Shown in pieces: positions 23,903-33,930 of a DNA stretch of 64,000 nucleotides. How positions within the stretch are numbered: the stretch's first letter is position 1; each line of letters starts with the position of its first letter. The notes beneath the pieces are model-generated. The model was not told where the DNA came from and made no database searches. It was given only the letters and a program-made list of their open reading frames with translations. A program made the translations under genes and the position numbers. Source of the stretch: Punica granatum (taxonomy: Eukaryota > Streptophyta > Magnoliopsida > Myrtales > Lythraceae); assembly GCF_007655135.1 (NCBI RefSeq), contig NC_045132.1:14694001-14758000 (forward strand), given 5' to 3'.

Positions 23903-24853
23903 TGACGCGGCAAGGATCACGAAAGATATGCCTAAATCTTCGTTTAGACGATAAAGGTAACACAAATCAAGTTCGTAGTTAGAAACCCGAGAGGGAATTC
24001 GATAATAATTTGATAATTGATGATAAGTTTTGATTGATTGTTTTCAAAATGAGGAATACAACTCTTATATAGACTAGAAATCCTCTAGAATCCTACCACT
24101 TAACTCCAACTACCACCAATAGCTAACTAAGACCATTAACTTCACTACTGAAAACTAAAAGGTAACTAGAAATATTGAACACCCCAAAATCTGAATTTGC
24201 ACTTCCAGTATCATAATTAAAGAGTAAACAACTGCTTCACCTCGATACGGAACAATTTCAGGCATATGGGCTTCAAAAAGCCAATGCCCAAATAAGTTTA
24301 CATGCTCTGATTTTGATGTATCAAGGTCAGGTTCTTGTGAGATAAAAAAGAATGATGAGTTGTCTCCATAATGTTTTAAAAATGTTTATGGAGAAACTTG
24401 ATAGTGAGAAACCCAATCTCTACGTGCCCAAGTTGAAGAAGTCCGATCTGGAGTATTGAAGGCCCAGATAAGATGCTGACATTAATAGATAGGAGCAGTC
24501 AAATTTTATTAATTAAATAGGTGAAGTAGTTGTTGACTCTTTAATTATGATATTAGAAGTGCAAATTCGGATTTTCAGGTCCTCAATATTTCCAGCTACT
24601 TTTTAGTTTCCACTAGTGAAGTTAATGGTCTTAGTTAGTCATGGGCGGTAGTTGGAGTTAAGTGGAAGGATTCTAGAGGGTTTCTAGTCTATATAAGAGT
24701 TGTATTCCGCATTTTGATAACGATCAATCAAAACTTATCGCCAATCATCAGATTATTATTGAATTTCCTCTCGGGTTTCTATCTACGAACTTGCTTCGTG
24801 TTATCTTTATCGCATAAATGAAAATTTAGGCGTGCCTTTAGTGATCTCGCCGC
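23903..24853. mobile_element. 951-bp foldback element with LTR-like arms
   Basis: The left arm (about 23903-24262) and right arm (about 24515-24853) are inverted copies over roughly 340 bp. Each arm contains ctctagaatcc, tatataagagttgtattcc-type TATA text and caaattc..attttggggtgtt-like text. Direct repeats ATCAC flank it (23898-23902 and 24854-24858). Removing the insert plus one ATCAC gives exactly the length of the uninterrupted site in the related repeat near 33864-33894. The arms look like two LTR 3' ends pointing outward (TGACGCGGC ... GCCGC). No coding sequence. Confidence 0.72.
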
Positions 24854-24905
24854 ATCACCGAGTGCACATATTTATCAAAATTGGTACGAATTTGGCCACA
24901 GACAC

Positions 24906-25585
24906 CTTCCCGCTGTCCTTCCTCTCTTTCCCTTGCTCTGTACTACTCTTTTCAATTTTTATTTTTGAAAAATTAAAATTTATTTGTACAACATATTAAT
25001 GGTGTATTTCGGCAGGATCACATATGTGGCATTGCATCAGCTGCCAAATTAGCAAATGCAAGATGGTAAGTGTCCTATTTCAATGGGGAGGAGTGCAAGT
25101 GATATTTGCCTTTTTAATTCACCCAAAAAAAAACTTAAATTATATATATATATATATATATATATAAGATTTCTAATGCACCAATATTCAATCCTATTCT
25201 GTGTTATGAATCTTTCTTTATTTTCTATAGGCTGCCATAATCAAAGGCGGAAGGTTTTGATATTAATATACTGAATATGCTCCAAAAAATAATACTTTTT
25301 TGCTGAGGAGTATCTTTATTCTAACAACAAAAAGGCAAAATGTAAAAAAAATAAAATTAAAAAAATCTCGGTTTCTCATTACCTGATAGATTGGGTTTGT
25401 TGATACTAGAATTTACCTGTACATAGCATGGTATAACCCTGGTATATCGTGCTCTAATTATGATGAAGAGGATGGGAGAAGAAAATAAAATAAGTAGACA
25501 TTGACACGTAGGAGAAAAGAAAAAAAGGAAAGTAATATTATGTGGTTAAATTTTTGTCCAACTATTATATTTATTTTGGGTGATG
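24906..25585. other. intergenic DNA with (TA)n microsatellite at 25141-25166
   Basis: Thirteen TA repeats lie at 25141-25166. No gene recognised. Confidence 0.5.
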
Positions 25586-25587
25586 TT

Positions 25588-26515
25588 ACAGCAGTTGGTA
25601 CAAAAAAAAATCACAATTATTTTATTATTAAATTTTGAATTTTTTGACATAACATTATAACTGTACAAATATTATATACTTTTTATCTTGAAGATTCACC
25701 TTCGATTTTTTGACTATTTACAGTTTCGGCCACATATATTATCGTCGACGATCGGTCTGGCCCGTGAACAACCGAATCCGGCTAGATATAAACCGACCGA
25801 ATTGCATCAGTTAAACCAAATTAAAAATAATTTAATTACTTAAAAAAATAAACAATCTAAAAAAGGTCCGCAGAAACCTCATGTTCGTGGCAATGATGCT
25901 CGGACGATGTAAAGCAGAGAAGCGGAGGATTGAAGAAATCTGAGCAATCCAATCCACCAAATCATCCACTGCCGATATGCTTCAAGTGAAGCTCTGATTC
26001 GGGCATTCCATTCCCATTATAATTATTATTACCATTAATTGTTATTGATTTATATTTGGTCCATAAATTAAGAATTATGATGATTTTTTCACCTGACATG
26101 GGGAATAGTGGTGGTGGCAGCAACAGCATCATTGACGACGTTCTCCGCTGGTTTCCACTCCACAGCTCCTCCTCCACTCTTGATATTAATAGCCCCCCTC
26201 CCGATTCCTGATCCGCTCATTCCTCGCTCCTTAAGTAATTACTTTGTTAGATTGTTTTAAGTAATTAAATTATTTTTAATTTGGTTGAGCCAGTGTAATT
26301 CGGTCAGTTTTATATCTAACCGAATTCGGTCGCTCACGGGCGATACTGAACATCAAAAGACACGTGGCCAAAAATTACAAATAAATAGTGAAAATTCATG
26401 GATAAATTTTCAAGATAAAAAATATAGGACACTTGTACGGTTATGATCTTATATCAAGAAAGTGAACGGCCAAAAATAAAACGATTGTGGTGGTTGTTTT
26501 CTGATGTCAACTGTA
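25588..26515. mobile_element. foldback element with about 270-bp arms
   Basis: The left arm (25588-25866) reads in inverted form in 26240-26515. Matches include aaccaaattaaaaataatttaattactta (25813) with its reverse complement near 26262, tagatataaaaccgaccgaatt-like text, and the gtgac/ctatttac blocks. The 370-bp centre contains a 44-codon frame (26077-26211). The ends are diverged and no target duplication could be fixed. Mutator-like or other foldback origin is possible. Confidence 0.6.
26077..26211 (+). CDS. 44-codon frame in the foldback core, possible captured fragment
   Basis: ATG at 26077 to TGA at 26209-26211. The peptide includes SIIDDVLRWFPLHSSSSTLD. I recognise no family. GC content is higher than in the arms, and the position between long inverted repeats fits gene-fragment capture. 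The opposite strand is also open over the same region, so the coding strand, if any, is unclear. Confidence 0.2.
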   Translation: MMIFSPDMGNSGGGSNSIIDDVLRWFPLHSSSSTLDINSPPPDS

Positions 26516-26912
26516 GAATCTCCAATCTTATTTTAGTTAATATCATATTTAAACTAATAACAATGGAATATTTTTGATTTTCACACATGTCCTCTAAAAA
26601 GGAGATAGTTACTAAATCCAAAGTATACTTAATAATTATAGTATCAGAATAAAATGATATTATATTCATACAAGCAACAATATTTGATATCTTATTCTCC
26701 AAATCAATTCTTTGTTTTTTTTTTTTGAGATGTCAAACTAGGGACGATAGTTGGTTTCCACGAACAGGTATTTCCCTAATAGGTGATTAACGAATTTTAG
26801 TCTTTGAGTCGAGGGAAGAGTTTTGGGATTTGAAATCAAAACCCGTAGGATTTGATAAGGTTTTAGGACTTTATCTCAAAATTCATTTTAAACCAATTAA
26901 GTGCGAAGATAC
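26516..26912. other. AT-rich spacer
   Basis: No gene or repeat recognised. A minus-strand open frame at 26454-26702 has no motif. Confidence 0.3.
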
Positions 26913-26915
26913 TAG

Positions 26916-27110
26916 CACTGCGTTTGATTTGTAAGTAATATTTTCAAATCAGTATTCTTTGACTTTGTATGAGTTATGTGATTTTGATTTTGAAAAAGAG
27001 TGGTATAAATGGACCCACCATTTGACTTTGTATGAGTTATTTTATTTTGTTGTGGGTAGAATTAAGTTAAAGTCAAATTTTAAAATCTCACTTTGGATCC
27101 AAACGAGACA
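26916..27110. mobile_element. Tourist-like MITE (same family as 39807-40035)
   Basis: Ends CACTGCGTTTGATTTGTAAG and ctttggatccaaacgagaca are inverted, with TAG/TAA flanks. The internal phrase gactttgtatgagttattttattttgttgtggg is the reverse complement of text near 39936 in the other copy. Confidence 0.65.
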
Positions 27111-27282
27111 TAAATAACCCTTCTTATTACTCATACTTACAAACTAATCTTCTTTAATGATGTGAACTTTTAATTATTTGGTTTATGTTCTTCAACATGT
27201 TATGAATTTATCAGTGTTGTAGTTTGTTTTTCTCGACAATTACACATATGATATCTTACATTTGAATACTTTTTATTACCTA

Positions 27283-30200
27283 TGTGCGCACCCGAATTTT
27301 CATCTCGTCGGGGCACGCGTGCGCGCGCCTATGTAACGCGGCTTGGGAGTGTCCACATTCCCGGGGACGCGCGACGGACACACGTGAGAAGGAGTCGTCA
27401 CTTGTCATTTTACGACCCGAAAGGTCGAGGGCCGGCAAGTTACCCGGGTTTAGGGGTACGGGGTACACCTAAATGTTAAGGCAATGGTCTGTACGAAACC
27501 GGAAATTCCGGATTCGGGGGTTCTATTACATGTGGGCCTATATCCCACACGCTCTTTCGGTACTCTAACTTGCTAGGCTTGCCATTTTATTTATTTACCG
27601 CATGATTAAGTTTCGCTCATCTTACTCGTTTTGACACCGTAAATTCGAAGAAACACTCGACCGTCTCCTCTCCGACCGGAATTCTTACATGAATAAACAT
27701 ACAACATAAATCCTTACATTGTCCTCTCAAATAAATAAAATACAAATTATAACTGAATCCCAGTCGGTTCGCATTCGGTTATTATTCCACTCGTGCTCAC
27801 CGCGTGGTTTGAAAAGACTGAAATTGAAATTAAGGTGCGCACTCGGTGTTTAGGGGATTAGGTCCCGTAATCTACGATTGGGGCGTTGGACCCCATGTGA
27901 ATCGTATCCTAAAGGATGGGGCTCGACCCGCATCTCAAACAAGTGCAAGAATGTTAACAAGCGGACATAAATAAACAAACAATGGGGTTTTATTGTTGCC
28001 GGATTTACGTTAATTAACCAATTATTAATCGGGGTATCTTGGCATACAAATCCTACCCTAAAGCAAACAAAGTGGGTACAAGGTGTGAATCGATCAAGGA
28101 TCGCCTCGGGAAGGTATTTTGCATTTGGCATTATTTTTTTTGAGGACTTCACATACGTGACGTCTATTGTCAAATCTTGTGTTTGTGGATTGCTTTTAGG
28201 ATTACTCTATGTTATGACACTACGGTTGTTACAAGTTATTACCGAATATGGATTCCGCTCGTGAGTCTTAGAACCTAATGCCTATCCCGTTATTGCCCAT
28301 TTTTGTCTTAACCAAGTATACAATTAGTCCGGTATTTGTATTTTGAGCCAATCCACCCGAACTAACTACCCGAGACTACGCTAGAATAACAAAAACTCAT
28401 CGATCGGATAGAGCGGGCTATGCAGATGAAGCTGCGCCTAGACAGGTAGCCCATCCCTACCCTGATACCGTAGTGTTTCTATTATTCTAACCCTAGGGGT
28501 GTCGCTAGGTTGCAAATAGACGATTTTGCCCTTGAGGTTAAAGTTATTTTCAGAAAAGAGGGATTACGCGGTGCGGGCCGCCTCGGCCTGTGACCGGCGC
28601 TAACCGATCCCCTAGACCTTCCAGGGTTGTCAAGAACCCTAGAAAACCCAAAAGATCGGTTAATCTATCCGGAAGTGATCTAAGAGAATTTCCACGCCCC
28701 GACCTGAGTTTCCTGAAATCAGGTGATGCCTCGAGTCAAGACGCGCAAGTCCTTCCTAGACATCCATGTCACATCGAACCACGTGTTTGCAACCCATTGA
28801 CGCGTGTTACCGGTTTATTACCGATTCGTACAAAATTATTAGGGCCAAGTGAATTAATTAATCGCATGAACGTCCAATTACCCGTTAGTGAAATTATTGA
28901 TTAAATTAATTAATGTTTTGCCAAATGCTCTAAATATTCGGGTTTCAGACCGTCGGGCCGATCATTGATGGACCGTCCGATGCGAATCCTAATTCCCGAC
29001 CACCTTAGGATTTAAAAATTAATTTTAGGTCGAATTTGCATGATTAATCCGATTCATGTGAGGTTCGATTAAAACGAGAAAATAAAGCATTTAAACACGG
29101 ATCAAGAGCATATTACCACATCAAGCACGGCGAACATACAAATATACATAACCGGTGCCGCAATGATCATGATAAACACATACAAACATGCACGCAAACA
29201 CGATAACAACGAAATCGATAAAACGGTACCGATTCATGGAAAGCGGAAAATCATGCAAAGCACACAAGTTGTCATGCCGTATACATATAATTACAAGAAT
29301 AAAATATTTAAATATGACACACACACTGTCGGTCGGTGATCCAAGTAGGAAAGGGCTAGATGTCTTTGGAAAATGTTCAGGACTGATTTGAAAATTCCGA
29401 AAAGTTAAGGGACTGATTTGCAAATTCAGAAAGGATCAGGGACTGATGTGAAAATTCCAAAAGTTCAGGGACTAATGTGAAAGTTCCGAAAAATTCAGGG
29501 ACTGATTTGAAAATTGCAACAAGTTTAGGGACTGATTTAAAAATTCCGAAAAGTTCAGGACTGATCTGGAGATTCCGACAAGTTCAGGGACTTATTTAAA
29601 AATTTCGAAAAGTTCAGGACTGATCTGAAGATATTAAAATGACCGGGATTTGACTGGAAACAATTTTAAAATTCAGGGCAGATCTGAAAAATAAAAAATA
29701 CGTCCTCTGGACTGAAATGAGACAAAATGAAAAAGTTTGTAAAATCGAGTTCGGGACGAATCCGATCACCCACACGACCCAATAACGCTCATTTCACATC
29801 ATATTCATCCAAGCAAGCATAAACATTCAGAAATGGAGCCCTAAACATGCCACTAAGTCGAGGATTTACCTAGTTCGGGAAGTTGAGGGGTGATTCTGTA
29901 AATAAGGAAAAAATTAAGAAAAATTAAAAAATTCGCCGGGTAGTTGGGCTGCTGGGGGAGGATTGGGCCGGATTGTGCCTGCTGGGAGTTGGGCTGGGCC
30001 GAGTGGAGTTGGCTGTTGCTGGGCCGAACGGGCTTGCTGGACCGCTCGCTGGGCTGGGCTAGCGCTCGCTGGGTTGGGCCGCTGGACGCGGGCTGGACCG
30101 CTGGACGCTGGCTGAGCCGGGCTATTAAGCCGACACCTGTTCAACCCGGAGAACACGGAGCCCCCGGTTAGAAGAAAAAACGAAAATGCAGTGAAAGAGA

Positions 30201-30563
30201 AGGGTGGTTCGGATGGCTGCGTCGACAAGCGACGGGGTCGTGGCACTGGGGAGCCGAGAGCCGGGAGTTCCGAGAGGGAGTGTCGGAGCAGAGGGCGTCG
30301 TGAGCTGCGGTTTTTTTGGGAGGATCGGGCGAGCTAAGAGGCGGCGGGTTTCGGGTTCTTTCGAGCTGGGGCTTCCCGAGTGAGCTGGGGGTGAGTTGCG
30401 GGTCGAGCCGAGGGAGTCGTCCCAGCGAGAGAGCGAGCCCGAGCCAGGGGTTTTCAGGATTGAGCTGAGGTTTTTTTCCTTGGAGAGAATCCGTCCCTTC
30501 CGGTTCTTTCCTCCCTCCTCCTCTTGAAAAATCCTGAGCTGCGGGTTTTGTTCCGGAAAAATC

Positions 30564-30594
<31 letters not shown>

Positions 30595-31360
30595 CCGGCG
30601 CGAGCCGAGGGCTGAGCTACGGGTTTTAAACGAGAGAGACACAGAGAGCGAGAGAGAGAGAGAGCGAGCGAGCCGAGTCGAGCTGTGGGGAGGGGGTCGT
30701 CCGCTGAGGGGCGACCGAGCTGCGGGATCCCGAGCCGGAGTTAACGTGTGCAGAGGAAAACGTTGGCGTGTGCAAAGTAATTGACGTGTGGCAGGCCTCT
30801 GACGCCGCGCGGTCACGGGCTCGGGTTCGTCGCTGTCCAGGAGCAGAAGAAGAGGAAAGAAAGGAAAGAAAAAAGGAAAAGAAAGAGGAAAGAAAGGAAA
30901 GAAGAAAAAGGAAGAAGAACAGGGAAAGAAATGATGATCGAGAAGCAGCGGTCAGAAGTCACTGACTTCTGACCGGCTCTGACTTCCTTTTTTTTTTTTT
31001 TCGAAATTGACGCGCGTACAAATTGAAAATTCCGTCTTCTCGATCGGACGTCGGAAAAATAATTCGAGACCGCCATCACGCTCAGAAACATTCGATGATC
31101 GATATTGTGCGATAAAATTATTTTCAATCTCGAATTTTGTCCCGAATTTTGAAAATTGACGTCAACGTACGCGAAATTCGAAAACGTCCCAAATAGCATT
31201 ATTTTTGAAAAAATCATAAAATTGGGGTTAAAATAAGAAAATTTGCTATTTCCAAAAAGTGGTGAATACTCGAGTAATTAATCGAAAATACTTCCTTCAC
31301 GGGTGGCAAAATGACGAATTTGCCCCTCTGGAGTCGGTGGACCAAAATTGAGTGCTGACA
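27283..31360. mobile_element. 4.1-kb solo LTR (or LARD) with perfect TSD
   Basis: Starts TGTGCGCACCCGAATTTT and ends AATTGAGTGCTGACA. It is flanked by perfect 5-base repeats ACCTA (27278-27282 and 31361-31365). The start sequence does not recur inside, so no two-LTR structure exists; a solo LTR from an Ogre/Tat-size LTR is the simplest reading. Internal landmarks: cgacccgaaaggtcgagggc near 27412; about 33-bp tandem repeats at 29365-29650; GC-rich gggctg-rich block 29935-30130; GA-rich tracts 30567-30665 and 30845-30925; a hairpin gtcagaagtc/gacttctgac near 30951-30974. Open frames across the GC- and GA-rich parts are compositional. Confidence 0.75.
29365..29650. repeat. about 33-bp tandem repeat inside the solo LTR
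   Basis: Eight or nine diverged copies of aagttcagggactgatttgaaaattccgaa in a head-to-tail row. Confidence 0.8.
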
Positions 31361-31846
31361 ACCTATTCAGCAAAAATAATACTTTTATTACCTTACACTA
31401 TTGTGTATAAATAAATCATATAAAATAATAAGTCTTTACAAATATTTTTGCCAAACATATAAGTGGGCAAAATAAAGGTTCCACTGAATATCCGTTAAAT
31501 TAGTGGGAATAACTCTTCCCTTTAAAATTTTAATGAATTTGGGAAGGCTCTGAGATTAAATTTTTCTTCATGACAAGAGTATAGGATGAACATGAATTAT
31601 CGTTCCAGACCCTTCCAGTGCCATCCGTATGTCAAACAGTTGTCTTACCCCGTTGACTTTGAAAAAAAAAGTTTGTCATTTTGCTCTTCAAAATAAAAAG
31701 TAAATGCCACCTAGTTATTGTCGCGGATAGCATATTAGAATAAGCTACCTAGAAATTAAATATAACAGCTAATACAAAATAAAATAAGAAAATATGATAC
31801 TTTGCTCCATGGAGAACTCCGAAATTCTAGAAAACAAATCCCCTCA
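31361..31846. other. 5' flank of DUF26 copy 3
   Basis: From about 31690 onward the sequence parallels 36880-37070 upstream of copy 4 (atgccacctagt..., cacattagaa..., ccatggagaactccgaaatt). This shows that the promoter was duplicated with the gene. Confidence 0.6.
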
Positions 31847-31853
31847 TATAAAT
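31847..31853 (+). promoter_or_regulatory. TATA box of DUF26 copy 3
   Basis: TATAAAT 63 bases before the ATG at 31916. The corresponding site of intact copy 4 reads CATAAAT (37010-37016). Confidence 0.55.
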
Positions 31854-31915
31854 GATCAACTTGAGTTCTAATGCAACAACAAAGTAGAAAAATAATAGAA
31901 AGAGGTATAGAAAGA

Positions 31916-32345
31916 ATGGCGTACTACCGTAGTATCCCATTTATCATACTAGTCATGTTTTATATGGTGAGGGCTGATCCAGATATGGGCGTGCCAGAAT
32001 ATCATCTTAATGATGATGCATATGATCCTCGTAATGTCCTAGAATATGATTATTGTGTATGATCCTCATAGTGGCTAAGGGGCAAGCATTGACGATGTTC
32101 TTGCCGATGTAGTAGCTAACACGGCAGATAAAGCTTACGATTATTATTCAACTCGTCCAGCGCCGGATAATGGGATCGTGTACGGTCATGGAGCTTGCCA
32201 TGGAGCACTTGCGCATGCGTATTGTCAGGCCTGCGTCGGCATTGCTTTCGCCCAACTGATGAATCATTGCTTATATTCAATAGGGGCTCAGATTAAGATG
32301 AATAATTGTCGGATGAGGAATGAAAATTATCAATTTTTAGATTGA
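31916..32345 (+). pseudogene. broken DUF26 (Gnk2-like) copy 3
   Basis: Closely related to copy 4 along its whole length and into both flanks. The signal peptide is intact (ATG 31916). After the mature N-terminus, a short duplication-like insertion (two gaatat...tatgatcctc segments, about 31997-32072) shifts the frame and ends the protein at 32060-32062. In the downstream frame a TAA replaces a Tyr codon near 32080. The remainder (AYDYYSTRPAP, YGHGACHGAL, C-X8-C-X2-C, RNENYQF) reads through to TGA at 32343-32345. The first conserved Cys is also lost (Tyr-His-Leu instead of Tyr-His-Cys). Confidence 0.85.
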
Positions 32346-32432
32346 TTCAAGTGTTTCAAGTGCATGGCAACAAAATAAAATAAAAAAACATTGGTTACCT
32401 CGCCTAAAGATAAGGCAAAGTCAATATATAGT

Positions 32433-32600
32433 CACTACAAGAAATAAGTTCTACAGTGCTCACTGATTCTAATTATGGTGGTCAAGGATTTAGTGATGGC
32501 CAATCATAATCACTGGTTTTCACATAATTTAGTGACAATCTTGAATTGTGAACATTACATGTGCTTTTATTGTGACATATGAACTTTACCATAAAATCAC
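32433..32600. mobile_element. CACTA-type terminus
   Basis: CACTACAAGAAATAAG at 32433 is a typical CACTA element end, followed by cactga/gtgatgg/cactgg/agtgac subterminal words in both orientations. No matching right end was found, so only a terminal fragment can be claimed. It sits at the point where the copy 3/copy 4 duplication ends. Confidence 0.5.
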
Positions 32601-33296
32601 TCTGTGACGGCCCTTGCCCCCATTAAATGCATTTTCCCGAGCTGATATATTGTAGTCCTTGTATTGTGTTTGCATTACCGTTAAACGTAGTAAATCAAAA
32701 TTATAACACGAAAAGCTAATGAATTATTTGAAGGATCATGTGTGGACATTGGGTCTGACACTTGGAATCGAATTCTTACAAGATGGAGCCGCCACTATCT
32801 ATTTAAGACTCCATGCCGGTTAAGTTACCATTTGAAGGGGGACGTGGTACTACGCCTCTTTGAGTCTTTATAAAGGGGTCTTGAATCAGAGAACATGTTC
32901 GGGTTTCTGTTGTGGCCTAGCTTCACCCTTTCGCCCAAGATTGGTACTCAGGCCCCAAAAGGTTTGCTGGTTTTAATTACTTTCCATAATTTATCACTAT
33001 CCTACCGTCCTCATGTACTCCTTATCGCGATTAGCACTCTCACTTGATCGTTCCGAGGAACCGGGCCAAGCGAGCACACAGTGGCATGAGATAGTCCTAG
33101 ATGTAAGTGGGCCGCTACTAGTCCTTATCTAATTCTCTTGATTTTCTGTTATCTTTGCCTAGATAAAATTCATGGGACAAGCCATCTGATCATATATGTA
33201 TCTTTTGATTTTCCCTGAAATGAAACCTAAACTAACTCTACTCTACCGTTTATTGCTTTTAATACGATTTTTCCTTTTTCCTAACAATTCTCTAGT
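32601..33296. other. probable LTR-derived remnant
   Basis: Contains gccgccactatctatttaagactccatgccgg-type text and a taccattt..ggtact layout resembling long Ty3 LTR starts (compare cgtcacttgtcattttacgacc at 27390-27415). No coding sequence. Confidence 0.3.
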
Positions 33297-33930
33297 TGAG
33301 TGAGATTAGCTTAAGCGATCTGATTCTCTCTTTTGACCCATTCTGTAACATTGAGTGCCATGTTCTACCCGATTTGGGTTCTCAATCGCAGGCGTAGGCC
33401 CCCGGCAATATTATAGTCCAATGTCCGTATACAATTGTCCTAATACAGGACTAGATACAAAAATGAACCTCTCATCCTCACCACCTATCCTATGAAATAC
33501 ATAAAATAATGTGCAAGTAAATGGCCCGGGGCCTCTAACGCGGCAAACCGAAGTTCCCTAAAAACCTCGCTTTTACTTTGGGATCATCGGTTTGACTTTT
33601 AACATTATTAAGCGTGCTAAATGGGTTTCGAACAAGAATAAATCGATTGGAGCGTCGATGTGTAGTAACACAACCCATTTTGGGTTGAGTTTTCATGTCA
33701 TGTGCTGCCCCATTTGATGGCCCGTGACTGCTCTAACCCTGCTTGGGGCGGGTTACCCCTTCCTGGGCTGTTTTCATGCAAATTTCGCATTCTTTTGTCG
33801 ATTGTCGAGCTCTCAAACATATGGGACCAATCCTATTTAATTTGGACTCATAAAAACACATTACAAACCAATTTACGGTCAAATTTACGTGATTTATAAA
33901 AAATCGTATGAATTTGGCCACATACACCAC
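33297..33930. repeat. dispersed repeat, copy B (uninterrupted)
   Basis: Parallels copy A at 22929-24905 without either of its insertions. It serves as the empty-site reference for the MITE at 23163-23516 and the foldback at 23903-24853. Confidence 0.7.

Larger units (their letters stand above)
22929..24905. repeat. dispersed repeat, copy A (split by two insertions)
   Basis: Starts gagtgagattag and parallels 33297-33930 in order: cataaaataatgtgcaag, ggggcctct..gtggcaaacc, gactgctc.aac, gcgagttacccc, gaccaatcctattt, actcatcaaaacacaatataaacc, and gaatttggccaca...cacc at 24888. Copy A is interrupted by an AT-rich MITE (about 23163-23516) and a 951-bp foldback (23903-24853), both absent from copy B. 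Probably derived from an LTR element. Overlapping open frames at 23650-23905 are not convincing genes. Confidence 0.7.

Noticed and set aside
29914..30972. Open frames in GC-rich and GA-rich sequence
   Set aside because: Low-complexity Arg/Glu, Ser/Leu and Trp/Gly-rich translations on both strands inside the solo LTR; composition alone keeps them open.
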